NCBI GenBank assembly: GCA_030595485.1
Contig: JAUVDE010000008.1
Coordinates: 1-21,501, forward strand
Reading direction: 5' to 3'
Length of the DNA stretch: 21,501 nucleotides
DNA from: Draconibacterium sp.
GTDB taxonomy: Bacteria > Bacteroidota > Bacteroidia > Bacteroidales > Prolixibacteraceae
Both the position numbers and the translations under genes were made by a program. The notes under the pieces are model-generated. The model did no database searches, had not been told where the DNA came from, and worked only from the letters and a program-made list of their open reading frames with translations. This document shows positions 7,591 to 14,850 of the stretch, piece by piece. Each line of letters starts with the position of its first letter. The first letter of the stretch is position 1.

Positions 7591-8665
7591 ATTTCTATCG
7601 CGCTTAAAACGAAACAAAGAGGAGCATAATTACGAGAATGTAGTTTGTGCCAATTGCGAAACACAATTTTCGGGTCGTTTTTGCCCCAATTGCGGGCAAG
7701 CAGTAAGAGAATATGATAAACCCTTTAGTTTTGTTTTTTATAATTTCATGGGTGATTTTTTTGCTTTTGATACGCGCTTTTTTCGAACGATTGCAGCTTT
7801 ACTTTTTAAACCCGGCTATCTTTCCAAAGAATACATTGAAGGCCGACGCGTACGTTATGCGCCACCGTTCCGTATTTTTGTATTTGTAAGCTTCATTCTT
7901 TTTCTGCTCTTACAAAATTATACAAACCGGGGTTTAACAACCGTTCTCGATTCTGATATTGGGGATTCAAAAATTGGTTTAGATTCAACTTCTGCAGTAA
8001 CTGTAGATTCGGTGATAAATATTGCAAAGTTGGAAATGGATGCAGAAGAGTTGGCAGCTACCGATTCTCTCCTAAATCGAATTGGAATTAGTGCTGATTC
8101 TACAAAGGAAGATAACCTCCATTTTAATGGCAATTTGGCTAGTTTTCGCGACACACGCGATTTGCGTGCTGGTCTAAATAAATATGCCGTAGTATTGGAA
8201 AAAAAACTTGAAAAAGAGGAAGACCCCGAACGGCAGTTAAAACTACGAGAGCACATCAGGTTATGTCGTTCGCCTGAACAGGGAATGGCTAAAATTCTGC
8301 AATATATTTCATGGGCATTTTTTCTCTTGCTCCCTATTTTTGCGCTTCTTTTAAAGCTGGTTTATGTTCGACGTAAACAGAACTACATGCGTCATCTAAT
8401 CTTTTCTATTCATATTCATGCTTTCATTTATATAATAATGACTTTGGTGGTGGGCACGTATATGCTATTTAATGGAAATGTTGGTTTTATTACCACCCTC
8501 CTTATTTTTTGTATTCCTGCGTATTTCGTTATTGCCTTGAAGAAATTTTATGGACAAACTATAGGAAAAGTAATTCTCAAGTTTTTTGCAGTATCATTTC
8601 TATACAATATTATTTTCTTAGTTGTTGTAATTGGAGCCGTATTAAATGCCTTGAGTATTTTATAA
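7580..8665 (+). CDS. DUF3667 zinc-ribbon membrane protein
   Basis: A 361-residue protein matching DUF3667, a family common in Bacteroidota. The N-terminus carries a zinc ribbon (C23xxC26 and C35xxC38, CANC...CPNC), then the family core FNFMGDFFAFDTRFFRT-like segment, the FKPGYLSKEYIEGRR motif and RYAPPFRIFVF leading into the first membrane helix (about 94-110). A long polar region (about 111-230) follows, then a cluster of helices at about 241-260, 270-292, 297-316 and 335-358. The function is unknown. It shares an 11-base overlap with the CvpA-family gene upstream. The next gene downstream has its own ECF-type promoter. Confidence 0.85.
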   Translation: MWFKFLSRLKRNKEEHNYENVVCANCETQFSGRFCPNCGQAVREYDKPFSFVFYNFMGDFFAFDTRFFRTIAALLFKPGYLSKEYIEGRRVRYAPPFRIFVFVSFILFLLLQNYTNRGLTTVLDSDIGDSKIGLDSTSAVTVDSVINIAKLEMDAEELAATDSLLNRIGISADSTKEDNLHFNGNLASFRDTRDLRAGLNKYAVVLEKKLEKEEDPERQLKLREHIRLCRSPEQGMAKILQYISWAFFLLLPIFALLLKLVYVRRKQNYMRHLIFSIHIHAFIYIIMTLVVGTYMLFNGNVGFITTLLIFCIPAYFVIALKKFYGQTIGKVILKFFAVSFLYNIIFLVVVIGAVLNALSIL

Positions 8666-8679
8666 TTTCAAAAAATTTA

Positions 8680-8713
8680 AAATAGTTGCAACATTTCGGT
8701 AACTGCTGTAGTC
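8680..8713 (+). promoter_or_regulatory. Predicted ECF-sigma promoter (AAC-N18-GTC) of the small membrane-protein gene
   Basis: AAAATAGTTGCAACATTT is followed by GTC at 8711-8713, with exactly 18 bases between AAC (8690-8692) and GTC. The same 18-mer with one change, and the same spacing, precedes the ECF sigma gene at 14851. AAC and GTC are typical cores of ECF -35 and -10 elements. Transcription would start roughly 25 bases before the ATG at 8748. Confidence 0.6.
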
Positions 8714-8747
8714 AAACGTTCAGAAAATAAATTTAAAAACACGAATT

Positions 8748-9101
8748 ATGGAAGAGATTTTAGTAGCAGCAGTAATTTTCTTTGCAGCCTATCAAATTAT
8801 TAAACTGTTTTCGTCGCACTTATTACGCAGAAAACTAATTAAAGCTGAACAGTACGACCGAGTTGGGATATTGGAAGAACCTAAAGTTGAATCGGATGAA
8901 TCAAATCGATATCCTTCGTTAAAATGGGGATTGGTAGCTTTAATGACAGGTTTGGGTTTTATTATTATGGAAGTTCTTGGACTTTTTAATAGAGACATCA
9001 TTCACGGTCGCGATGCAGTTTTACCATTCGGAATTATCTTGGTATGTGCTTCGGCAGGTTTTCTTATTTACTTTTTTATTATGAACAGTAAGAAAAAGTA
9101 A
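8748..9101 (+). CDS. Small membrane protein, possible member of the predicted ECF regulon
   Basis: 117 residues with three hydrophobic segments: about 4-19, 60-82 and 91-112, separated by a charged stretch (about 26-57) that includes the segment YPSLKWGLVAL entering the second helix. Layout and the YPSLKWG entry resemble small Bacteroidota membrane proteins that I associate tentatively with DUF6249, often found near ECF sigma factors; I cannot confirm this. It is not paired with a sigma gene here, but its promoter nearly copies that of the ECF sigma gene 6 kb away, so regulation by that sigma is inferred. It ends 24 bases before a perfect bidirectional hairpin. Function unknown. Confidence 0.75.
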   Translation: MEEILVAAVIFFAAYQIIKLFSSHLLRRKLIKAEQYDRVGILEEPKVESDESNRYPSLKWGLVALMTGLGFIIMEVLGLFNRDIIHGRDAVLPFGIILVCASAGFLIYFFIMNSKKK

Positions 9102-9124
9102 GTAGATTAAGTTTCAGTTTAGCG

Positions 9125-9170
9125 TAAAAGAACAAGGGCATTCATTTTATTGAATGCCCTTGTTCTTTTA
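9125..9170. terminator. Perfect 20-bp bidirectional terminator overlapping the fmt stop codon
   Basis: The 20-base arms (9125-9144 and 9151-9170) are exactly complementary around a TTTTAT loop, with A-rich and T-rich outer ends, so it should work for both converging genes. The outermost three bases at 9168-9170 are the TAA stop codon of fmt on the minus strand. Confidence 0.92.
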
Positions 9171-10139
9171 TTGAAATTTATATTCTGCAATTTGCTGAAA
9201 GCCCCGAAGAAAATCTTGTGTTTTCATTCGCTTTTTTCCGGCAATTTGTAAATCGGCAATTTGTAACCAGCCATTTGTACAGGCAACTTTTATGAAGTTT
9301 TTCCCATCGGTTTCAATTGTTCCGGGAGCCGTGTTTTTATTGTCTTCAACTTGCATGGCAAAAAATACTTTTGTGGGTATTTCTTTGCCCGTTTCTTTAT
9401 GGACTAAAGTACTCCATGCAGCTGGGTATGGCGATAAACCACGAATTAAATTCCTGACATGTTCAACATCATTTGACCAGTCAATTTTGCAATCTTCTTT
9501 GAATATTTTAGGAGCATGTTTAATGTCTGCTTCATCCATAATTTCAGCTTGCGGAATAGCTTTATAGTTTCCTTCTGCCAGCTCATCCACCGTTTCAATA
9601 ACAAGTTTGGCACCAATTCCCATTAAACTGTCGTGGATGGTACCAACGGTATCGTTTTCCCAAATAGCTATTTCTTTTTTGAAAAGTATTTTGCCGGTAT
9701 CAATTTTTTGGTCGAGCAAAAAGGTGGTAACCCCGGTTTTTGTTTCGCCATTAATTACAGCCCAGTTTAAAGGTGCTGCTCCACGGTATTGAGGTAACAA
9801 CGAACCGTGCAAATTAAAGGTGCCTAAATGGGGCATTTTCCAAACCGCTTCGGGTAACATCCTAAAAGCCACAACAACTTGTAAATCTACTTTTAAGGCT
9901 TTTAATTCAGCAAGAAATTTAGGGTTTTTCAATTTCTCAGGTTGAAGTATATTCAAGTTATTCTCAACCGCAAATTTTTTCACAGCCGACTCGTTTAACT
10001 TTTTTCCTCTACCAGCCAGTTTGTCGGGAGCCGTAATTACACCTACTATATTGTAACCTCCGTCAACCAATGCTTTTAAACTTGCCACCGCAAAATCGGG
10101 TGTTCCCATAAATAGTAATCGAAGTTCTTTTCCTATCAT
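9168..10139 (-). CDS. fmt: Methionyl-tRNA formyltransferase
   Basis: Transfers a formyl group from 10-formyl-tetrahydrofolate to the methionine on initiator tRNA. At 323 residues it has the normal length. The N-terminal Rossmann-type start RLLFMGTPDFA, the FNLHGSLLPQYRGAAPLNWA motif (catalytic N109 and H111) and LLDQKIDTGKI (catalytic D147) are all present. The C-terminal tRNA-binding domain follows from about residue 210. The ATG at 10137-10139 lies 3 bases after the stop of the DUF5522 gene, so the two form a tight operon. The stop codon is built into the shared terminator stem. Confidence 0.97.
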   Translation of the reverse strand: MIGKELRLLFMGTPDFAVASLKALVDGGYNIVGVITAPDKLAGRGKKLNESAVKKFAVENNLNILQPEKLKNPKFLAELKALKVDLQVVVAFRMLPEAVWKMPHLGTFNLHGSLLPQYRGAAPLNWAVINGETKTGVTTFLLDQKIDTGKILFKKEIAIWENDTVGTIHDSLMGIGAKLVIETVDELAEGNYKAIPQAEIMDEADIKHAPKIFKEDCKIDWSNDVEHVRNLIRGLSPYPAAWSTLVHKETGKEIPTKVFFAMQVEDNKNTAPGTIETDGKNFIKVACTNGWLQIADLQIAGKKRMKTQDFLRGFQQIAEYKFQ

Positions 10140-10142
10140 ATT

Positions 10143-10343
10143 TTATTTTTTTCGAAGGTTTCTATTTCCTTTTTGTGCTTTTGGCCAATATGGACAGTGA
10201 CGACATCCGTTAGAACAACAATAGCCACGGTTGGTTAAATGTTCTTCGGTCATTACACGGTAACCTTTTTCCATGTAAAAATCTTTGCCTTCTTTTAGCC
10301 CATCGCTAAAACCGTCGTCAAACATATCGTCGAAAACCCCCAT
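10143..10343 (-). CDS. DUF5522-type small cysteine-rich protein
   Basis: A 66-residue protein. The C-terminal half carries the segment YRVMTEEHLTNRGYCCSNGC followed by RHCPY, with cysteines C42, C43, C47 and C50. This matches the small DUF5522 family found in Bacteroidota and some eukaryotes (assignment from memory). The CC-x3-C-x2-C arrangement suggests a metal or iron-sulfur site, but this is unproven. The N-terminus is acidic (FDDMFDDGFSDG) and the C-terminus basic. It leads the operon with fmt. A consensus -7 element lies 15 bases upstream of its ATG. Confidence 0.82.
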   Translation of the reverse strand: MGVFDDMFDDGFSDGLKEGKDFYMEKGYRVMTEEHLTNRGYCCSNGCRHCPYWPKAQKGNRNLRKK

Positions 10344-10357
10344 AAATCAATTTTTTG

Positions 10358-10384
10358 CAAAATTAACCATTAATCTGAATTCAA
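10358..10384 (-). promoter_or_regulatory. Predicted promoter of the DUF5522-fmt operon
   Basis: On the minus strand TAATTTTG (10358-10365) matches TAnnTTTG exactly, 15 bases before the ATG. TTG (10382-10384) lies 16 bases farther upstream, slightly shorter than the usual -33 spacing. The leader would be only about 5-10 bases long. Confidence 0.55.
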
Positions 10385-10447
10385 CATAAAAATTAGCTAA
10401 AGCTGTGTTTATATTTTATATTGAATTCAGGTTATTATATTTATAGA

Positions 10448-10843
10448 ATGGGAATTGAACGGGATTATCTAATGCGTCAGTTGATGATGTTATTTGACGT
10501 TATTCAGAAAATTCTTCGCTATCGCAAAAAAGGAGATATTGGGCAGGCGGAGGAGCAGATTAAATATTTTTATGCTTGTTTGAAAATTGATGCTGATGTA
10601 GAAAAGCTCGGTGTAGCTGAGTTGTTGGAGTTGTTACAGGTTGAAAAACAGTTGAGTAACGAGCATATTGAGTTAGTTGCTTTTGTTTTAAAAGAACAAG
10701 GTGAACTTGTTGCTGATGAGAACCGACAAAATGACCTATTTCAAAAATCATATTTTTTGCTGGAGAAAGTGGATCGTGAAAGCATCTCTTTTTCGATGGA
10801 TAGGCAAATGAAATTAGCTGAATTAAAACAGTATTTGAATTAG
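10448..10843 (+). CDS. Small hypothetical protein, mostly helical (DUF6483-like?)
   Basis: I choose the ATG at 10448 (131 residues) over the in-frame TTG at 10421, because the start MGIERDYLMRQL resembles a known small-protein start pattern and the upstream codons look non-coding. The protein is predicted largely alpha-helical, soluble, charged and without a signal peptide or cysteine motif. The N-terminal RDYLMRQL segment recalls DUF6483, but this is a weak resemblance. Its TAG stop overlaps the TAA stop of the converging O-antigen ligase-like gene: the two stops share bases 10841-10842. No function can be given. Confidence 0.65.
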   Translation: MGIERDYLMRQLMMLFDVIQKILRYRKKGDIGQAEEQIKYFYACLKIDADVEKLGVAELLELLQVEKQLSNEHIELVAFVLKEQGELVADENRQNDLFQKSYFLLEKVDRESISFSMDRQMKLAELKQYLN

Positions 10844-12318
10844 CTGCTTTCCTCTTCATTCTGAACAGGAATTGAATCTGTATTTGTTTTCTTTTTCGAA
10901 ATAATATCGATAGCTACAATCATGGCGGTAAACCCCCAAAATGGTACTGAAATTTTGTCTGTATCCAGGAAATTATTTAAAAATCCATGAATGTAATAAG
11001 TTATTAGCCCGATTAATGCTGCCAAAATAATGGATCGTAAACGATAGTCGTTTAAGCGTGTGTAAGCATTTATGGCCGTATAAATTACCATACCAATAAT
11101 TAGTAAATAAGTAAGTACACCGAATAAACCCGATTCCGCCATAGGCCCAAGGTATTCACTATGTGCATTTCCTCCATCAGCCGAGTTTGTACTAATAATG
11201 GTACGATCTTTACTTAATTGATACGGCGCATATTTAAACATATAAGTTCCCGGGCCATATCCAAATATTGGTTTGTCGGCAAACATTCGTAAAGCGCAAC
11301 TCCATCGGTTTATACGTTCCAGGTTCGAGGCATCGGTGGTAATATTCGACATCGACGAAATGTGTGTCATCATATTGGCGGATGATTGTTCCGAGTTTTG
11401 TTCCAATTTCATGAGAATCTGAGATTGAAAAACCAAAAACAAGACGAGCACCGAAATAATACCGATAAAAAGTGGTTTAAACCTTATTTTAAGTTTGATA
11501 ATGATCCAGACTCCAAAAGCAAGCACAATGCTTAACCAGGCAGCCCGACTATACGATAAAATGAATCCTAGAAACACAAATGCCAATGCACCGGCAGATA
11601 ACAAACGAAGTTTTTGGCTAAACTTTTTATTCAATGCAAATAGTACCAAAAACGGAAGATACATGGCTGTTACTGCACCATAAGAAGTATGATCGCGATA
11701 AAAAGGCGACACTACAAAATGTGCAGCTTGTTTGTCCCATAAGCCATAACCTAAATGACGATAAGTAGAATAACATACGACAATAACAAGGCCGCTAACG
11801 TATAACCAAACATACTTTTCCATATTTTTTCCATCGGAAAAAAGTTTGGCAGTTAAAAAGTAGAGGCCTGCAACAAACCATATACGCATTAGTAAGAACT
11901 TAAACGAAACTATTGGCATGGTACTGCTAACACTGCTAATTAAAATCCAGAATAGATTTAAATAAATAAGTAAGGAAATAGGATGCAGCAAAATGGCCTT
12001 ATCGAAATTCCTTGCGGATAAAATTTTTAGTATGAAAATAATTAGAAGCCCAAATAGAAGTGGTTCTGTTGGCAAATACATATCGAACCCCAGACTGGGC
12101 ATTATTTCGAGTAAGGGAACTGACAGCGGCGCGAGAAAGGCCACTAGGTAAACTATTTTATCGAATGAATAAAGGGCAATCAGTACAATTACTAAAACCA
12201 GTGGAAGTGTGTTTAGTAATAGCATGTCTTTTTTTACCATAAACCACAAGTTCAGCAAGATAAAACCTACTGAAATAAGGTAAAAAAGACTTACTCGTAT
12301 GAAAGCGCTGCGAACCAC
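10840..12318 (-). CDS. O-antigen ligase/polymerase (Wzy/WaaL-type) family membrane protein
   Basis: A 492-residue polytopic protein with roughly a dozen hydrophobic helices across its length. A larger loop (about 310-390) contains the family pattern around FGYGPGTYMFKYAPY and a conserved NAHSEYLGPMAESGLFG segment (about 387-404); the latter is typical of O-antigen ligases and related exopolysaccharide polymerases. The start is a GTG at 12316-12318, placed 4 bases after the stop of the Wzz-like gene, which supports translational coupling. It probably joins or polymerises surface glycan on the periplasmic side. Ligase and polymerase cannot be told apart from sequence. No glycosyltransferase genes are present beside it. 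Confidence 0.85.
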   Translation of the reverse strand: MVRSAFIRVSLFYLISVGFILLNLWFMVKKDMLLLNTLPLVLVIVLIALYSFDKIVYLVAFLAPLSVPLLEIMPSLGFDMYLPTEPLLFGLLIIFILKILSARNFDKAILLHPISLLIYLNLFWILISSVSSTMPIVSFKFLLMRIWFVAGLYFLTAKLFSDGKNMEKYVWLYVSGLVIVVCYSTYRHLGYGLWDKQAAHFVVSPFYRDHTSYGAVTAMYLPFLVLFALNKKFSQKLRLLSAGALAFVFLGFILSYSRAAWLSIVLAFGVWIIIKLKIRFKPLFIGIISVLVLFLVFQSQILMKLEQNSEQSSANMMTHISSMSNITTDASNLERINRWSCALRMFADKPIFGYGPGTYMFKYAPYQLSKDRTIISTNSADGGNAHSEYLGPMAESGLFGVLTYLLIIGMVIYTAINAYTRLNDYRLRSIILAALIGLITYYIHGFLNNFLDTDKISVPFWGFTAMIVAIDIISKKKTNTDSIPVQNEEESS

Positions 12319-12322
12319 GATT

Positions 12323-13267
12323 TTATTCTTTTCGATAATCGAGTACTAAAAAAGCAAGTAAAGCTACAAATACAGCTGATAGAGTTGAAAATGCTACAAT
12401 TAACCAACGAACCGGGTATGCTTTTTTATCTGCTGCAAAAGGTCGTTCAACAATATGGCTGTATGTAATATCTTTTTCAAACTCTACTAAATGTGCATCA
12501 TATAATCGTGTGAGTGAATCAACGGCACTAAGCGCTTTATTAAATCGTTGCTCAACTTTTTGTACCTGAGTTCCTTCTTTGCTAAGGTTTTGGTACAGCT
12601 CTTGAATTTTTTTTGTGTCGGACGAAGAACCTCTACCGTTGGCTAATGCGGTCATATAACCACGTGTAACTTCCGAGGTTTGATTAAGGCTGATAAGCCC
12701 CGATACTTTTCTTATGCTATCCAGTTCTTGTTCAGACAAATCAAGTTCGATCTGTTTTTTATCGATTTGTTTTTGTGTTATCACTACCATTTCCTTGTCT
12801 TTGGCTTTGTGCATTGCCCTAACTTTATTATTGTAGAAGGTAATAATTGAATCACACATTGTAGCTGCCCGTTTGGGGTCTTGATCCAATACTTTAATCT
12901 CGGCAGTTTCGTATTCGGTTTTACTGGTACTTACATTGGTGTTGTATTTATCAAACATGTATGTTAAATACATCGGATTTTCTTTGTCAATTTTATAAAC
13001 CTTATCCAACTCAAAAGCATCAAACATTCGGAATTTAATGTCATTTGAATTTAAAACCTCCAGCATTTGCTCGGTCTCTGATTCATCGCTTAAGGCCCCA
13101 ATATTAGATGGGTAAATACGTGCTGTTGACTTATACTTTGGCGTAATAAAAGTGGGCCCTGAGAAGATTGCTGATAAAACAACGGCTATTACACCAACAA
13201 GTACAAAATGAAATTTGCGCTTCCAAATCATTAAGAGGATGCGCTGGTTGTCAAAAAAGTTATCCAT
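12323..13267 (-). CDS. Wzz/GumC-like polysaccharide chain-length determinant protein
   Basis: 314 residues with the co-polymerase layout: a short cytoplasmic start, membrane helix at about 19-37, a PKYKSTARIYPSN-type Wzz segment just after it, a long periplasmic region with coiled-coil character (about 160-255), and a second helix near the C-terminus (about 288-308). No tyrosine-kinase domain follows, so this is the short Wzz-type form. Such proteins set glycan chain length together with a Wzy polymerase. The O-antigen ligase/polymerase gene follows after 4 bases, which supports joint function. tyrS lies 80 bases upstream on the same strand. Confidence 0.85.
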   Translation of the reverse strand: MDNFFDNQRILLMIWKRKFHFVLVGVIAVVLSAIFSGPTFITPKYKSTARIYPSNIGALSDESETEQMLEVLNSNDIKFRMFDAFELDKVYKIDKENPMYLTYMFDKYNTNVSTSKTEYETAEIKVLDQDPKRAATMCDSIITFYNNKVRAMHKAKDKEMVVITQKQIDKKQIELDLSEQELDSIRKVSGLISLNQTSEVTRGYMTALANGRGSSSDTKKIQELYQNLSKEGTQVQKVEQRFNKALSAVDSLTRLYDAHLVEFEKDITYSHIVERPFAADKKAYPVRWLIVAFSTLSAVFVALLAFLVLDYRKE

Positions 13268-13347
13268 AAAATGTGGTTTCAGTTCGATCGTTTAATTTCA
13301 ACGAATATGAACCGTTTTTAGTATTTAGCACAATGATTTTACAACAC

Positions 13348-14640
13348 CTACTCTGCAATAATTAGGAAATAATTCTTTTTCCCTTTTTGTGCCAGAATGT
13401 ATTTGTCACCAATCAGGTAATCGCCGTTAACAATCAAATCCGGGTTGCCAATCTTTTCCTTGTTGATACTCAGCCCATTACCTTTAATTGTGCGGCGTAG
13501 TTCCCCTTTCGATGGAAATACTTCGGTTTTTTCTGCCAACAAGTCGATAACATTAATTCCTTCGCTTAATTCAGCTTTCGAAACTTTAAATTGCGGAACA
13601 CCTTCAAATACAGCTAAGAATGTGCTTTCGTTTAGTTTGCGTAAATTTTCTGCTGTTCCTTTTCCAAAAAGAATTTGTGAAGCCTCAACAGCCATTTCGT
13701 ATTCTTCTTTTGAGTGAACCATAGTGGTTACTTCTTCAGCTAATTTTTTCTGGAGCGAACGCATGTGAGGAGCCTTTTTATGCTCAATAACCAATGTGTC
13801 GATCTCTTCTTTCGAAAGCAGTGTGAATATTTTAATATAACGTTCGGCATCTTCGTCCGAAGTATTCAGCCAAAATTGGAAGAATGAATAAGGTGAAGTA
13901 CGTTCTTGATCCAACCACACATTGCCCGATTCTGTTTTTCCGAATTTTGTTCCGTCGGCTTTGGTAATAAGCGGACAAGTTATAGCAAAAGCTTCGCCAC
14001 CGCCAATTTTACGAATAAGTTCGGTACCGGTTGTAATGTTTCCCCACTGGTCCGATCCTCCCATTTGCAAACGGCAACCATTGTTTTGGTACAAGTGTAA
14101 AAAGTCATATCCTTGCACTAATTGGTAGGTGAATTCAGTAAATGACATTCCCGATTTTGATTCTTCGCTAAGACGTTTTTTAACACTGTCTTTTGCCATC
14201 ATGTAGTTTACCGTGAGTCTTTTACCCACGTCACGAATAAAATCAAGGAATGAAAATTCTTTCATCCAGTCATAATTATTCACCAATAGAGCAACGTTTT
14301 TTTCATCGCTTTCAAAATCCAGAAAGCGCGAAAGTTGACTTTTAATACATGCCTGATTATGACGTAATGTTGGTTCGTCTAATAAATTACGTTCCTGTGA
14401 TTTTCCCGATGGATCTCCAATCATTCCGGTTGCTCCTCCAATTAATGCAATGGGTTGATGACCTGCGATTTGCAAGTGTTTTAACATCATCACACTTACC
14501 AGGTGGCCAATGTGTAACGAATCGGCGGTTGGGTCGATACCCACATAAGCTGCAGTAAGCTCTTTTTGCAGTTGCTCCTCAGTTCCGGGCATAATGTCGT
14601 GCAACATGCCTCTCCATTTCAATTCTTCAACAAAATTCAT
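13348..14640 (-). CDS. tyrS: Tyrosyl-tRNA synthetase
   Basis: Class I synthetase that charges tRNA-Tyr. It is 430 residues long, the usual size of the bacterial TyrRS group. The HIGH motif is HIGHLV (43-48), the tyrosine-binding segment YQLVQGYDFLHLY and MGGSDQWGNI are present, and the KMSKS equivalent is KFGKT in the segment TKADGTKFGKTESG. A C-terminal S4 RNA-binding domain lies at about 365-430 (LRRTIKGNGLSINKEKI). The start at 14638-14640 gives the normal N-terminus. A consensus -7 box lies 26 bases upstream. The Wzz-like and O-antigen ligase-like genes follow and may be read through from it. Confidence 0.97.
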   Translation of the reverse strand: MNFVEELKWRGMLHDIMPGTEEQLQKELTAAYVGIDPTADSLHIGHLVSVMMLKHLQIAGHQPIALIGGATGMIGDPSGKSQERNLLDEPTLRHNQACIKSQLSRFLDFESDEKNVALLVNNYDWMKEFSFLDFIRDVGKRLTVNYMMAKDSVKKRLSEESKSGMSFTEFTYQLVQGYDFLHLYQNNGCRLQMGGSDQWGNITTGTELIRKIGGGEAFAITCPLITKADGTKFGKTESGNVWLDQERTSPYSFFQFWLNTSDEDAERYIKIFTLLSKEEIDTLVIEHKKAPHMRSLQKKLAEEVTTMVHSKEEYEMAVEASQILFGKGTAENLRKLNESTFLAVFEGVPQFKVSKAELSEGINVIDLLAEKTEVFPSKGELRRTIKGNGLSINKEKIGNPDLIVNGDYLIGDKYILAQKGKKNYFLIIAE

Positions 14641-14666
14641 CGGGTATCGTATTTTTTAATTTTGCG

Positions 14667-14674
14667 CAAATATA
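14667..14674 (-). promoter_or_regulatory. Predicted -7 element for tyrS
   Basis: On the minus strand TATATTTG matches the Bacteroidota -7 consensus TAnnTTTG exactly, 26 bases before the tyrS ATG. No clear -33 TTTG is visible at the expected distance. It overlaps a TTTGCGCAAA palindrome (14661-14670). Confidence 0.5.
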
Positions 14675-14766
14675 TAAAATGATGAGTGTTATTTGGCTGC
14701 TTATAACTTAAAATGAGTTGGTGAGGATGAATTTAACGCGGAATTATTGGTAAGGCAGGGTGATTA

Positions 14767-14801
14767 ACTTCTGGCTTCTGACTTCTAACTTCCAACTTTT
14801 C
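14767..14801. repeat. Five imperfect tandem heptamers (ACTTCTG-like)
   Basis: The tract reads ACTTCTG, GCTTCTG, ACTTCTA, ACTTCCA, ACTTTTC: five adjoining 7-base units with one or two changes each. It ends one base before the AAAATAGTTG block of the ECF promoter. Similar ACTTCTG tracts occur between genes in other Bacteroidota (recollection, unverified). Confidence 0.6.
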
Positions 14802-14802
14802 C

Positions 14803-14837
14803 AAAATAGTTGTAACATTTGGCTACCTTGCTGAGTC
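14803..14837 (+). promoter_or_regulatory. Predicted autoregulated ECF promoter of the sigma-factor operon
   Basis: AAAATAGTTGTAACATTT followed by GTC at 14835-14837, with exactly 18 bases between AAC (14814-14816) and GTC. The block matches 17 of 18 bases of the one before the gene at 8748, with identical spacing. ECF sigma genes often transcribe themselves, so autoregulation is the natural reading. Confidence 0.62.
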
Positions 14838-14850
14838 TGATGTTTTGACT

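Noticed and set aside
7918..8256. Minus-strand frame of 112 codons inside the DUF3667 gene
   Set aside because: Serine/arginine-rich composition without a domain, opposite the polar linker of a real gene.
10421..10447. TTG start for the small gene at 10448
   Set aside because: The added residues look non-coding, while the ATG at 10448 begins a plausible N-terminus.
14840..14848. ATG-TTT-TGA mini frame before the sigma gene
   Set aside because: Only two codons, at or before the predicted transcription start; not supportable as a regulatory leader peptide.
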